Positions 44,325 to 53,310 of a DNA stretch of 64,000 nucleotides are shown piece by piece; position 1 is the first letter of the stretch; each line of letters starts with the position of its first letter. A program made the position numbers and the translations under genes. The DNA is from Terriglobales bacterium (GTDB taxonomy: Bacteria; Acidobacteriota; Terriglobia; Terriglobales; Acidobacteriaceae). A model generated the notes under the pieces. It made no database searches and was not told where the DNA came from. It saw only the letters and a list, made by a program, of their open reading frames with translations. The stretch covers positions 1-64,000 of the forward strand of contig DASTZZ010000033.1 of NCBI GenBank assembly GCA_035764005.1. The letters are read 5' to 3'.

Positions 44325-44684
44325 TTACAGGAGGAGTTCTGGAGGCCCGCGTTGGCAGTTGGAACTGGCGCTGGACGAATAGACGCTATTGTGAGCGCGA
44401 TTTACTAGCGCCTCATGCCGAACATCCAATGCGAACGACTGCGAGCTCGGCAGAGCGGCGATCGACGAAACCAGCACCGGTGGGTGCCACACTGGACATG
44501 AAGTCGCAGCTCGAAACGAGGTTTCGCCTGGAATTAATGCGTGCGCAACCGCCGTGCAGTGATGCGCTCCGCCGCGACGGCAGCAGGCTGGAAGCGCTGC
44601 CGACGCTGCGTTCGCAAATGCGGGCGCAAAGAATACCACCAGCATGAGCAGCAAGATCGAATTGGCGAGCAGCTTACGCATCAT
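44325..44684 (-). CDS. Small exported protein with CCRRGGAHHC metal motif
   Basis: 119 residues: signal peptide (1-27, MMRKLLANSILLLMLVVFFAPAFANA), then the motif C34-C35-R-R-G-G-A-H41-H42-C43, and C63 followed by PVWH. A cluster of two adjacent cysteines, two histidines and a third cysteine is a plausible Cu(I) site. I recall similar short CCRRxGxHHC proteins next to TonB receptors and SCO genes in acidobacterial genomes, but cannot verify it here. It is first of the three-gene set 44684-40923 on the minus strand. ATG and ATG+1 are both possible starts. Confidence 0.68.
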   Translation of the reverse strand: MMRKLLANSILLLMLVVFFAPAFANAASAALPACCRRGGAHHCTAVAHALIPGETSFRAATSCPVWHPPVLVSSIAALPSSQSFALDVRHEALVNRAHNSVYSSSASSNCQRGPPELLL

Positions 44685-44747
44685 TGGGTCGCAGGACGAG
44701 CATACAACAAAGATCGAGCCTTCCGGTACTCTCGTCCCAAAAAGGTC

Positions 44748-45878
44748 TTAGAGAACCAGCTCTTCTTGTGTCCACATCGTTGGCAGTGGTTCCGGTTCCG
44801 CACACAGATCAATAACTAACTTTTCCAGCACTAAGCGCTTGCTTGTCGGATTGGAACGGAGTGCCAAGTCTGCGCGTGCAAGCAGACGCAGTGCGCGCGT
44901 AAGCTCGCGCCGCGATTTGTAGCGTCGCGCCTGTCGAATTACGTCCTCAGCAGCAAACGGCGGCAAACGGAAGCCTTGCCAGAGCGCCTGCCAAATCGCG
45001 CGCGAATCGCGCACGTTCTTCTCGAGAATCACCAGCATCTGGCGGAACGTGCGGGCGAGCATGTAGATATGCCCGATCGCGGCCTCTTCGCCTTCTTCGC
45101 TGGACAGCATGGCATCGAGAACTGCTAGCGCGCGCACGCGATCTTTCGAGGAAATTGCATCGGTCAGTTCGTATAGAGAGCGCTGTTTCGCGGCGAGCAC
45201 CATGGTTTCTACGTCGCCCAAAGTAATGCGCTTCTTCGCTCCCACAAAGAGAATGAGTTTCTCGAGTTCGTTGCTGACCAGCATCATGTCAGCGCCAAGC
45301 GCGTCGACCAATTCGCGGGCCGCGTCGGGATCGACCTTCACATCTTCTTGCGCCGCGTGTTCAATGACCCATCGTGTCCCGTCACTCTCATCAACACGCG
45401 CCAGTTCGATGATCGCGCAGTACTCACCGAGAGTTTCGCGGATGCGTTCGTAGCGATCTTTGTCCTGCATCTCCATCCGGCGCGCGTCGGCGGGAATGCT
45501 GATGTGATCCGCAACGAAGATGAGCACCGCATCCGGATTGGGATTCTTGCAGTACTCCTCGATTCCCGCGAACTCTTCCTGATGCGAGCCACGGCTGTAG
45601 AGCGCCTTCACTCCGCGAATGAAGAAAACCTGGAAAGGCGACATCAGCGACGGTGTGCGTGCGAGATCGAGAATCTCTGCAACGCTTGTTTCGCTTAGAT
45701 CGCGATCATGCAAGCTGAAATCGCGCAGCTCGGGCGTAACCAGATGCTGAATCAACGCCCCGCGGCAACGATCGCGAAAGAAAACCTCATCGCCGACAAG
45801 CACATAGGCAGGACGCAGCTTGCGAGTGGATACGTCAGAAACGAAGCGGTCGGTAGCGGCAAAGCTGCGGCCCGCCAT
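44748..45878 (-). CDS. holA: DNA polymerase III delta subunit
   Basis: The clamp-loader subunit that opens the beta sliding clamp. The 376-residue protein has the HolA architecture: an N-terminal AAA-like domain (AYVLVGDEVFFRDRCRGAL; LARTPSLMSPFQVFFIRGV), a central region (LVDALGADMMLVSNELEKLILFVG, ITLGDVE) and the C-terminal collar helices (YELTDAISSKDRVRALAVLDAML; AARRYKSRRELTRALRLLARADLALRS-like segment). It shares one base with the lptE stop. This lptE-holA pairing is widespread. Confidence 0.92.
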   Translation of the reverse strand: MAGRSFAATDRFVSDVSTRKLRPAYVLVGDEVFFRDRCRGALIQHLVTPELRDFSLHDRDLSETSVAEILDLARTPSLMSPFQVFFIRGVKALYSRGSHQEEFAGIEEYCKNPNPDAVLIFVADHISIPADARRMEMQDKDRYERIRETLGEYCAIIELARVDESDGTRWVIEHAAQEDVKVDPDAARELVDALGADMMLVSNELEKLILFVGAKKRITLGDVETMVLAAKQRSLYELTDAISSKDRVRALAVLDAMLSSEEGEEAAIGHIYMLARTFRQMLVILEKNVRDSRAIWQALWQGFRLPPFAAEDVIRQARRYKSRRELTRALRLLARADLALRSNPTSKRLVLEKLVIDLCAEPEPLPTMWTQEELVL

Positions 45879-46429
45879 CAGAAGCCCTCCAGAATGTCGG
45901 CGACCAGTGTGCGCGCGAAATCGCGCGATAGACGATCGACCGCCGGCGGACTTTCATCGAAGAAGCTGGTGACTTCGCGGCTCACCTGATACTGCTCGCG
46001 AAACATGTAGTTGGGATTCTGGAACAACGTCTTCCCGTGCTTGTCGACGAGCTTGACGCTAAGGTTCAGTTGAACGATCGCGCTCGATTGGCGTCCTGTT
46101 TGTGAATCGAAGGTCAGCGGATAGACGTTGGTCGTAAGCAGCGTGCCTTCCAGAACTGCATCGGTTGCCCCATTGTCGGCTGGAATCACTTTGTACGGGC
46201 TGCGGCTGGTGAACTCGCGAACTACGGCTTGTGTGAGCACCTGTTCGGCCTTATAGCTGTTGGTCTTATTTCCGAAAATGGGAACAGCAATGGTGTCGAT
46301 GCCCGCAGGCAGGCGGATTTGAGCATGATTCGCGGTGTGATATCCGCAGCCGGAGATAAGGAAGCAGATCAAGAGAGCGGGTAATCTTCTTAGCTGAAAC
46401 AGTCCTGTATCCACGAATATTCGTCTCAA
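45878..46429 (-). CDS. lptE: LPS-assembly lipoprotein LptE
   Basis: The outer-membrane lipoprotein plug of the LptD translocon. Lipobox LISGCGYH with C28, then the characteristic IDTIAVPIFGNKTNSYKAEQVLTQAVVREF and a beta-sheet half (DAVLEGTLLTTNVYPLTFD, IVQLNLSVKLVDKHGKTLFQNPNYMFREQY). The length of 183 aa is normal. It overlaps holA by one base and lies 46 bp after the Usg-like gene on the same strand. Confidence 0.88.
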   Translation of the reverse strand: MRRIFVDTGLFQLRRLPALLICFLISGCGYHTANHAQIRLPAGIDTIAVPIFGNKTNSYKAEQVLTQAVVREFTSRSPYKVIPADNGATDAVLEGTLLTTNVYPLTFDSQTGRQSSAIVQLNLSVKLVDKHGKTLFQNPNYMFREQYQVSREVTSFFDESPPAVDRLSRDFARTLVADILEGF

Positions 46430-46475
46430 GATCGCATACGCTAGCCAGGAGCAAGTAGCCAGTGGCCAGCAGCCC

Positions 46476-47537
46476 TTATTGCACTTTCCCCAACGGGCGC
46501 ATGGTGCTGAGAGTCGAAGCGCACTCGACAGCAGTCATTGCAGAAATCTTCAAATTATCCGCGGCTGCCCAGAGCCATACACCATTGGCATTCGCTGCAT
46601 CTGGTCGCACAGAGACCATCACGGTGCCCTGACCTGCGGCGCTCACGTTGCTCGGTCCGTCTTCTCCCGGACCGATCACGGTTACGTGATCTCCCTCGAG
46701 GGCTTTCGCAATGCTTGCGGCGTCAATGTCGCGGCCAAACTGAATGTAGATGGAAAACGTATGCGCATGGAAGGTGGGAGCCTGCACCACCATCAACGAA
46801 GGCATCTGCAAGCGTCCATTGCAGAGCGACTCGAAGTGACGCGCGATTCGTTTCTCCGTTCCTGCGAGCGATAATCGCGAACTCTCGCCGAAGCGCCCGA
46901 GCATATTGAACGCGACCTGCTCGTCGAAGACCTGCTTTGGCAGCGACGTGAACGAGAGCAAGTTCACGGTTTGCTGATGCAACTCATCCATTCCCCGCTT
47001 GCCCTGTTCCGAAACGGGCTCGAACACAGTTGCAGCGACCGTCTGGATTGCGCCCAAGCTTCGTGCGCGGAGCAACAGAAGGGCGAGCACCGTGGCAACA
47101 GGATGCGCAACGACCACTGATGTGGTTGTGAGATCTTCCGGCCCCGATTGCTGACCCGATTCCCGTTCAATCTCCTTCTCGATCCAAGGCGAGCGAACCG
47201 TCACGTCAGGCTGATCATCGAGCGCGTATGACAGATCAAGGACGGTGCTCCCCGCCTGCAGCGCGCTTGCCCAGTGGCGTTTGGTGAAGTCGGCATCGGA
47301 GGCAAAGAATGCGAAATCCACGTTGCGAAAGTGCTCTGGGTCGGCCGGCTGAATGAAGGTGGCTTCGTCTCCCACTTGGTCGATCTGGCCCAGCGACTCG
47401 TCGTCGTCGAGCAGTTTCACATCGACTGCGGGAAAATTCATCTCGTCGAGGACATCTTTCAACTCACGACCTTTGAGAGTAGCTGCGCCGACGATCGCGA
47501 CGCGAAACATCTGCGCAACTCCGGCGGGGCGATTCAT
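46476..47537 (-). CDS. usg: Usg-1-like paralogue of aspartate-semialdehyde dehydrogenase
   Basis: A 353-residue relative of Asd: the NADP-binding start FRVAIVGAATLKGRELKDVL and the C-terminal dimerisation fold (GRLQMPSLMVVQAPTFHAHTFSIYIQF) are recognisable. At the active site Asd has a catalytic Cys in NPNCST; here the segment reads AHPVAT (144-149), so there is no nucleophile and Asd activity is not expected. The E. coli Usg-1 protein has the same loss. Its ATG overlaps the pssA stop by four bases (ATGA). Function unknown; it is coupled to phospholipid and LPS genes. Confidence 0.75.
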   Translation of the reverse strand: MNRPAGVAQMFRVAIVGAATLKGRELKDVLDEMNFPAVDVKLLDDDESLGQIDQVGDEATFIQPADPEHFRNVDFAFFASDADFTKRHWASALQAGSTVLDLSYALDDQPDVTVRSPWIEKEIERESGQQSGPEDLTTTSVVVAHPVATVLALLLLRARSLGAIQTVAATVFEPVSEQGKRGMDELHQQTVNLLSFTSLPKQVFDEQVAFNMLGRFGESSRLSLAGTEKRIARHFESLCNGRLQMPSLMVVQAPTFHAHTFSIYIQFGRDIDAASIAKALEGDHVTVIGPGEDGPSNVSAAGQGTVMVSVRPDAANANGVWLWAAADNLKISAMTAVECASTLSTMRPLGKVQ

Positions 47538-48412
47538 GCCATGTCCACGCGGGATTCAGGTTCATACGCGGGAGGCGCAGGCGGACGCCGCTTGAGAGCA
47601 TAAGCGAACCGCGCAATCACGCCCGAGACGAGATACAGCAGGGAGAGGGAAAAGAGGAAGTATTCAGAGAAGTACCAGATCAGGTACATCGAGATGCCGA
47701 TGACAATAAATAACCAGAACGGCTGACGCGTGCGCAAGTCGATCCCTTTCGGACTCCAGAAGCGCCACGTACTCACCATTAAGTACGAGATCAAAACGAC
47801 GAAAGCGAGCCACAGCGCGGTGATCCACCACGTATCGACGGGAACTCCATCGACAAAGTGAACAGTCGCCGCGATCATGGCCGCTCCCGCAGGAATCGGC
47901 ATTCCAACAAAATACTTCCGACCCGGGCGTCCGGGATTTTTCGGCTGCGGATTCTTGCTGATGTTGAATCGTGCCAATCGGCTGGCGCCTGCGATTAGAA
48001 AGAGGAATGTCGCGACAGCGCCGAATTGAATCAGCTTGTGACGCGCATCTGCACTCCACAACTCAGGAAGCTGATGGCATCCCCACATCCATGCAAGAAT
48101 CGCCGGAGCAACACCGAACGTGATTACGTCTGCGAGCGAATCCAGCTCGCGTCCAAAATCGCTGGTGGTGTTAGTCATGCGCGCAATGCGTCCGTCGAGG
48201 CCGTCGAAAAGTACTGCGAAACCAATCGCTTTAGCTGCGTTATCAAAATGGAAGGCGGCGTTGGCTGAACCTTGAACAGCCTGGGAGATTGCGAAATAAC
48301 CGGCAGCGATGTTTCCGGCGGTAAAGATTGAGGGCAGGATGTACATGCCCCGCCGCATGCGATACGGCTGTTGCGGATCGTCCGCCCGCCGACGTGGTGT
48401 TCTCAGATTCAT
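47534..48412 (-). CDS. pssA: CDP-diacylglycerol-serine O-phosphatidyltransferase
   Basis: A membrane enzyme making phosphatidylserine, the precursor of phosphatidylethanolamine. The CDP-alcohol phosphotransferase signature covers D70-G-L-D-G-R-I-A-R through D91-S-L-A-D95 ([21 protein letters not shown]). About eight hydrophobic segments over 292 residues. The gene overlaps psd upstream and the usg-like gene downstream by four bases each, so all three are translationally coupled. Confidence 0.93.
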   Translation of the reverse strand: MNLRTPRRRADDPQQPYRMRRGMYILPSIFTAGNIAAGYFAISQAVQGSANAAFHFDNAAKAIGFAVLFDGLDGRIARMTNTTSDFGRELDSLADVITFGVAPAILAWMWGCHQLPELWSADARHKLIQFGAVATFLFLIAGASRLARFNISKNPQPKNPGRPGRKYFVGMPIPAGAAMIAATVHFVDGVPVDTWWITALWLAFVVLISYLMVSTWRFWSPKGIDLRTRQPFWLFIVIGISMYLIWYFSEYFLFSLSLLYLVSGVIARFAYALKRRPPAPPAYEPESRVDMA

Positions 48413-49053
48413 CGCGCAGATTCCGCGCGGCCGGTATCTGCCGAGGCGCGCAGCACTCCAAGAATAGACGAACCTCCGGCCACGCGATCACCAACTTTTA
48501 CCCGGAGTTCCACACTTTGGTCCAGGACCACATCGACGCGCGAGCCGAACTTAATTAGCCCTACCCGCTGTCCACGAGCCAGTGTGTCGCCGGTGCGGGG
48601 ATTGAAAACAATGCGTCGGGCCAGCAAGCCGGCGATCTGCTTGAAGACGACGGTCTGGCCATCGCCGTTCACGGTCACAATGTTCTGCTCGTTGGCGTCC
48701 GACGAACCGGCCGACATCGCGTTTCCGAATTTCCCCTTCTGGTAAAAGAGCGATGTGATCGTGCCCTCAATCGGAGCGCGGTTCACATGTACGTTGAAGA
48801 CGTTGAGAAAGATGCTGATCCGCTGCTTCTTCCGGCCTCCGTCGATGAACTCTCCCACAGCGGTAACTTTGCCGTCAGCCGGTGAAACCACGACGCCCGG
48901 CCCATCCGGAATAGCGCGCTCCGGATCACGAAAGAACCATAGAAAGAACACGCCCAACAGCACCGGCGGCAGAGCGAGCCACGGGTTAATCAAGCCCAGA
49001 AGCACGGCCGCTACTGCCGCGCCCAGGCCATAGTAAAGGCCATCACGAACCAT
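48409..49053 (-). CDS. psd: Phosphatidylserine decarboxylase proenzyme, short type
   Basis: Decarboxylates phosphatidylserine to phosphatidylethanolamine at the inner membrane. The proenzyme cleaves itself before a serine that becomes the pyruvoyl group; the site is G170-S171 in [12 protein letters not shown]. Other marks are two N-terminal hydrophobic segments (about 10-40), [16 protein letters not shown] and [16 protein letters not shown]. The 214-aa length fits the short (archaeal/rhizobial-like) class. It overlaps pssA by four bases, the classical pathway pair. Confidence 0.94.
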   Translation of the reverse strand: MVRDGLYYGLGAAVAAVLLGLINPWLALPPVLLGVFFLWFFRDPERAIPDGPGVVVSPADGKVTAVGEFIDGGRKKQRISIFLNVFNVHVNRAPIEGTITSLFYQKGKFGNAMSAGSSDANEQNIVTVNGDGQTVVFKQIAGLLARRIVFNPRTGDTLARGQRVGLIKFGSRVDVVLDQSVELRVKVGDRVAGGSSILGVLRASADTGRAESAR

Positions 49054-49183
49054 AGGGGATTAACAGATTATATCGGCTTTAGGGGATATAGAAGGACTGT
49101 GCGCGGGCTTGCTTCAGGCTTGCTCGCCAAATTGGGAAATAAAGCTGGCTGTCTCGGCTCGAATCGGGCGAGCCGGGCGACGG

Positions 49184-49408
49184 TCAGGCGACCTGATGGT
49201 GTCGATGCTGCTGTTCGATCTGCTCCATCTGATCCTTCAGACGCAGCTTCAGTTTCTTCAACCTAACTTCTTCTAATTTTTCTTCGTCGGAGAGATACCG
49301 CTTTTGGAGGAGAGATTCGAGACGTTGGGAGTGTTGTGAGTGTTCCTGCGCCAGCCGACGGAACTCTTCGTGGCTGGCAATGAGCTCTTCGCGGAGGGAT
49401 GTCGCCAT
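49184..49408 (-). CDS. DUF465 / YdcH-like small protein
   Basis: A 74-residue, strongly helical and charged protein (LREELIASHEEFRRLAQEHSQHSQRLESLL, RLKKLKLRLKDQMEQIEQQHR). The pattern EFRRLAQEH and LKKLKLRLKDQM is that of DUF465. Function unknown; members are cytoplasmic and often dimeric coiled coils. It is on the same strand as the rimI-like gene upstream, which ends 58 bp away. Confidence 0.8.
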   Translation of the reverse strand: MATSLREELIASHEEFRRLAQEHSQHSQRLESLLQKRYLSDEEKLEEVRLKKLKLRLKDQMEQIEQQHRHHQVA

Positions 49409-49466
49409 CCTTGAACCTCCTGCCCAGACCTTGGGAGATGAAAGTTAGCACACGACCAGAGTCGGT

Positions 49467-49973
49467 TCAACCGTTTTTGCCAGATTTTTCGGAGCTGCCG
49501 GCGGGGCTGTCTGGGGTCTCCCGTTTGCTCTGGACTAAGTATCTGAAGAGTAAGGCGTCTTCTTGAGGATCGCGGTAATACCCCCGTCGGCGCCCATCCT
49601 GGACAAAGCCGACGTGGTGCCCCAGCCTGTGTGCAGCCACATTCGACCGTCGGATCTCCTGCCGAATTTCCGCGGCCCCCGCCTGCTCCCCCGCCGAGAT
49701 AAGCGCCTGCATCAGCCCCACCCCGATCTTTTGTCGGCGAGCAGAAGGCAGCACCGCGATGTTCTCCAGTTCCCATTCTTGAACTGCAGTGGAGGCAACA
49801 ACAAACCCCAGAATCAAACCCCTGCGTACGGCAACCAGAAATAACTTTTGATTATTGCTAATCGCAGTTTCGTACTGCCCACGCAGCCAATGAGCAGCTG
49901 TGGGCGAAGCCTGCTCGATTGCAAGTACCGCGTCCAGATCGCTTTGAATTGCTGCTCGAATCACCAGGTCCAT
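49467..49973 (-). CDS. rimI: Ribosomal-protein-alanine N-acetyltransferase-like GNAT enzyme
   Basis: A GNAT acetyltransferase; the closest recognisable form is RimI, which acetylates the N-terminus of ribosomal protein S18. The start at 49973 gives MDLVIRAAIQSDL. The acetyl-CoA loop is SARRQKIGVGLMQAL (R/Q-x-x-G-x-G/A), and the C-terminal RimI-like EIRRSNVAAHRLGHHVGFVQDGRRRGYYRDPQEDALLF is clear. The length is 168 aa. No tsaB or tsaD, which often sit nearby, is present. A different small substrate cannot be excluded. Confidence 0.82.
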   Translation of the reverse strand: MDLVIRAAIQSDLDAVLAIEQASPTAAHWLRGQYETAISNNQKLFLVAVRRGLILGFVVASTAVQEWELENIAVLPSARRQKIGVGLMQALISAGEQAGAAEIRQEIRRSNVAAHRLGHHVGFVQDGRRRGYYRDPQEDALLFRYLVQSKRETPDSPAGSSEKSGKNG

Positions 49974-50105
49974 AGAGATCCGCTGTGACTTGCGAATCAC
50001 CGCGAAGTTACTTCCTAAGTAGAACGTTATTAAGGGCACTAAGGCTTTCGTGGGATAGCTTATCTCGGTTGCAACCTTCTACATTGCATATACGAGCTCC
50101 ACTTT

Positions 50106-50315
50106 ATGACCTCCGCCACAGCCCTCTCCAAGTTCCTCGAAGCCCACGACCGTTATCTCGCCCTCGACCAAGCCCGCACAACTTGCAGCCAGCCCGCAGA
50201 ACGCGAGCAAATGCACATCGAGATTCTGAAGGCGTACCTGGAAGTTCAGTACCGCGCCAAGATGATTGCCGGCATTCAATACGCCGACGGCAACGACTAC
50301 GCCGAAGTAAATTAG
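50106..50315 (+). CDS. Small hypothetical protein, 69 aa
   Basis: An acidic, helix-rich 69-residue frame (MTSATALSKFLEAHDRYLALDQ, EILKAYLEVQYRAKMIAGIQYADG). The composition looks like a soluble protein, but the frame has no recognised family and a weak ribosome-binding site. The opposite strand is also open over part of it, so its reality is uncertain. Confidence 0.45.
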   Translation: MTSATALSKFLEAHDRYLALDQARTTCSQPAEREQMHIEILKAYLEVQYRAKMIAGIQYADGNDYAEVN

Positions 50316-50423
50316 CCAAAGCCAAGCGAGAAGCCGCGACCACTCGCGCAAGCATTCGCTCGGGCGTCCAGGCTGGAGCTTCTCTCCTCGTAGCCAAACA
50401 CGCAAACCGGTACGCTAGCACCT

Positions 50424-50464
50424 GTCCACCCAGTCCACTCAGTCCACCACGTCCAGTCAGTCCA
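50424..50464. repeat. Short tandem repeat of gtccac(n)ca units
   Basis: Five near-copies of a nine-base unit (gtccacccа-like, gtccactca, gtccaccac, gtccagtca) lie in a row. The next bases (50467-50487) form a small hairpin, aaggc/gcctt, separated by aaaaactttc. It lies in the 291-bp space before the 468-residue gene; no gene is seen there. Confidence 0.5.
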
Positions 50465-50606
50465 AAAAGGCAAAAACTTTCGCCTTTCGCTTGGTGTTGA
50501 TATTAGAAAGGCGACAGCAGCGCTGCATTCCGCATCTAAACCAGACGCGCCGCTTCCGTCGAAACCCGGAGACTGTCTTCTCCCCTCCAGCGTGAAAGAA
50601 GGTCAT

Positions 50607-52013
50607 ATGTCGGCCATTGGTCCGGACGAACATTCCTCGACGCAGTATTCCGAAGGATCCGAGCAGCACAATACTGCCGAAAACAGATCAGAATACGACC
50701 TGAACTATGAGCCCGAGCGCGAGTTCGTCCTCATGCCGCTGTTCCGCCGCATCGGCGAGATGCTTGGCATTCGCCGCAGCCCGGAACCAGAGTACGTCGA
50801 TCAGTCAGAGCAGAACGCGCCCGCGCAACAACCTGTGCTGCAAAAGGCTGAGCCGCAGCAAGAGGTCGTGCTGCCTGAAACTGCGATTCAGTATTCCGAG
50901 CCGCAATTGCCCGCTGAAGCTCAGGTACTAACTGAATCTACGCTGCCCGACCAGCCGTATCAGGAAGATGTCGCGCATGAGCACAACGAAGAAGAAGATG
51001 TGCTGCAGCTCGAGCCTTACACTCCGCAGCATGCCGGCGACAATGTCGTTCATGAATCATCGGAGGAATTTCCGCAACAGGATTCAGAGCCAGTCGAAAT
51101 CGACGCACCGCCTGAGTTCACCACGCATATAGACGAAACTGCTGACGAGCCGCTCGTAGCTGCGCGTTCCGAAGCTCCCGAAATGGAACCGGCTCGTTCT
51201 GTGGTCGAGGAGTGGCCGGTATCGGCGCACGCCGCGGGTTCCGCAACAGCACGCAAACGGACTCCAGAGGAAGTCCGGCAACTGGTCGCTCCATTGCGCG
51301 AAGCTGCGGTGAAGATGACCGCAATCGTCGCGCAGGCCGCAGAATGGCTGCGGGCGAAAGAAGAAGAATTTCTGCGCAGCGCGGAATCCATTGCCGCGGA
51401 ATCGAAGCGCGAGCAGGAAAGTCTGCGATCTGCTTCTACGCAACTAGACTCGCGGCTTGAAGATTCGGCTGCTTCCAGTGCCCTGCAGCAGACTGAAGTG
51501 CCCGCAGTGCAACGCGAACTTGCGTGGCGAGAAAAGAGGGACGCTTTCTCCAGCCCGCGCGAGCCTATCCAATTCGTGGCTAAGCCAGATCGACCGCTGA
51601 GGGCTCCGTCAGTTCCATTGTGGAAACGAGTCAACTGGGCAGAAGAATTCACGCCGAAGCGCGTCGCCGTGCTGGGTGGCCTGGCCATGGCTGTCCTGCT
51701 GGTGCTCGGCATATCGTTTGCGCGGCGTCCGGCATCGAGTGTTCTGCCTGAGCAGCAGACTCGTTCCCTGGAGCCCGGCGGTGTGACCGTGACCACGCAT
51801 CCCGTTGCAGCGCCGGTTTCTCCTCAGGTGCTGCGCAAGGCTTCCGCAACCCAGCGTCCGACTCTTGTGCCGCAACATCGATCGCGCCGTGCCACCGCAG
51901 ACGATTACGATGATGGACCGGATGTGATCATTCATCATTACAACACGGCAAAGAAGCCGTCACCAGTGAAGCAGACCACAGTGGCCGGCGTTCGCCATTA
52001 TTCAGACATGTGA
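50607..52013 (+). CDS. Acidic single-pass membrane protein of unknown function
   Basis: 468 residues from an ATG at 50607 that has AGAAGG upstream. Residues about 30-215 are very acidic and P/Q/E-rich (YVDQSEQNAPAQQPVLQ, EEEDVLQLEPYTPQHAG). Next come a helical region (about 225-300, REAAVKMTAIVAQAAEWLRAKEEEFLRS), one transmembrane helix (about 360-380, VAVLGGLAMAVLLVLGISFA) and a basic, disordered C-tail. Predicted as a membrane-anchored protein with a long cytoplasmic N-domain. I do not recognise a family and no neighbour suggests a role. Confidence 0.7.
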   Translation: MSAIGPDEHSSTQYSEGSEQHNTAENRSEYDLNYEPEREFVLMPLFRRIGEMLGIRRSPEPEYVDQSEQNAPAQQPVLQKAEPQQEVVLPETAIQYSEPQLPAEAQVLTESTLPDQPYQEDVAHEHNEEEDVLQLEPYTPQHAGDNVVHESSEEFPQQDSEPVEIDAPPEFTTHIDETADEPLVAARSEAPEMEPARSVVEEWPVSAHAAGSATARKRTPEEVRQLVAPLREAAVKMTAIVAQAAEWLRAKEEEFLRSAESIAAESKREQESLRSASTQLDSRLEDSAASSALQQTEVPAVQRELAWREKRDAFSSPREPIQFVAKPDRPLRAPSVPLWKRVNWAEEFTPKRVAVLGGLAMAVLLVLGISFARRPASSVLPEQQTRSLEPGGVTVTTHPVAAPVSPQVLRKASATQRPTLVPQHRSRRATADDYDDGPDVIIHHYNTAKKPSPVKQTTVAGVRHYSDM

Positions 52014-52266
52014 TCGATGGCGCGAACGAGCATCCAACCCAAGACTCTGGTCGGCATCTAATTCGGTTACGTGCAAGCCAGACTTGCTGAAATGTTGGAG
52101 TCGAGAGTAGTTCTCGAACCTGCGCAGCACTGATAAGTTCTTACGACGTTACACCGCGCGGAAAGCCGGCGCTTTATCGCCGGAAGAAGAAGGCTTCTTT
52201 ACCACCTCGGTCTCGTCCGTCTCGACCTTCGGACCAGACGATCCTGAATCCGGTGGGGGAAGCCTT

Positions 52267-52677
52267 TTACTTTTCTAAGTTCGAGGTGGCATCGCGTCGG
52301 TTACTCACGTCTTTTGGCACTTTCGTCCCTAGCGCGGCTCTTAGAAAAAACCAGACGAGCAAAGCCGAGATTGGAAGCCCGAGTAAGCTCTGAACAGGTT
52401 CACTTCCTGCGACGACTAAAATCACGGCATAGAGGGCAGCCCCGCCATAGAGAAGCGCTCCTGAAACTAAAATCCGACGGCGAAATCGGGTCTCGTTCAG
52501 CGCGTTCGGCTGTTCGGACCATGCGCCAAAGACCCAGATCAAGACGCCAGTGGCCGCGAGCACGCCAACGATGGCCGCTACAGTCGTAGCTGCCGGCGAG
52601 CCAGTCGCGTCTCCACCGCTACTTAGCACGATTGATGCGTATGTCTTAAAGTCCATTCCATCACCGTGTCTAGACAT
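52267..52677 (-). CDS. Small membrane protein of unknown function, 136 aa
   Basis: Three hydrophobic segments at about 30-52 (TTVAAIVGVLAATGVLIWVFGAW), 68-90 (ILVSGALLYGGAALYAVILVVAG) and 96-113 (LLGLPISALLVWFFLRAAL), with a charged C-terminus. No known motif. The start at 52677 or an ATG seven codons in are both possible. The 253 bp beyond its stop hold no gene, only a small stem ccggcg-ctttat-cgccgg at 52166-52183. Confidence 0.6.
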   Translation of the reverse strand: MSRHGDGMDFKTYASIVLSSGGDATGSPAATTVAAIVGVLAATGVLIWVFGAWSEQPNALNETRFRRRILVSGALLYGGAALYAVILVVAGSEPVQSLLGLPISALLVWFFLRAALGTKVPKDVSNRRDATSNLEK

Positions 52678-52793
52678 TAGTCGGCAAGAAGCTTCGTCTG
52701 GACGAATCTTATCGCGAACAACAATTGACGCGAATTTTTCTCAGCCTCTAGAATCGGGATTACGGCTAATTTTCAGTTTGTTTAAGGGGAACC

Positions 52794-53087
52794 GTGCCTC
52801 TTTACGAGTTCGAGTGCGAGAAATGCCATCATCGGTTTGAGAAGATCCAGAGCGTTTCTGCGCCTGATCCGGAGTGTCCCAAATGCGGAAGCAAAGTCGA
52901 GCGGCTTCTGCATGCGCCTGCCGTGCAATTCAAGGGCAGCGGATGGTATGTGACCGACTACGCCAAATCGGGAAGCAAGGCCGATTCGAAGTCGGGCGAT
53001 AAAGCCGCGAGTTCCAGCAGCGAGTCGAAATCGGAAAGCAAAACCGAGAGCAAGCCTGAGACGAAGAGCAAGCCGTCAAAAGAATAG
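52794..53087 (+). CDS. FmdB-family zinc-ribbon protein
   Basis: A 97-residue small protein with a GTG start and a good ribosome-binding site (aagggga). The CxxC...CxxC ribbon (CEKCHHRFEKIQSVSAPDPECPKCG, C9/C12/C29/C32) followed by VERLLHAPAVQFKGSGWYVTDY is the FmdB family pattern; function unknown. The last 40 residues are a low-complexity S/K/E tail (SKSGDKAASSSSESKSES) found in many members. Confidence 0.9.
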   Translation: MPLYEFECEKCHHRFEKIQSVSAPDPECPKCGSKVERLLHAPAVQFKGSGWYVTDYAKSGSKADSKSGDKAASSSSESKSESKTESKPETKSKPSKE

Positions 53088-53104
53088 TCTTGCCACCCAC
53101 AAAC

Positions 53105-53284
53105 CTGTCATCCTCAGGCCCGCTCTTGGCCGAAGGACCTCCCGCGATGCTTAAAACTAAATCGCACTCCTTGGGCTCTCCGGCCGAAACTGCGAGGTTT
53201 TGATGGAGGAGCCATGTGACAGCATTTAAGACTAGAGCATCTCGGGAGATCCTTCGCGCAAAAGATGCGCTTCAGGATGACAGC
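53105..53284. repeat. Palindromic dispersed element, tgtcatcctcagg family
   Basis: Ends ctgtcatcctcagg (53105-53118) and ttcaggatgacag (about 53271-53283) are inverted. An inner pair, cgaaggacctcccgcgatgct at about 53133 and agcatctcgggagatccttcg at about 53237, is also inverted. A half copy occurs at 45-84. It fills the space between the FmdB and MoaD-like genes. Confidence 0.7.
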
Positions 53285-53310
53285 CCTAAACCCAGACCGA
53301 CTCAGCCAAA

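Noticed and set aside
46476-47537. Functional aspartate-semialdehyde dehydrogenase
   Set aside because: The catalytic cysteine motif is replaced by AHPVAT, so I call it Usg-like.
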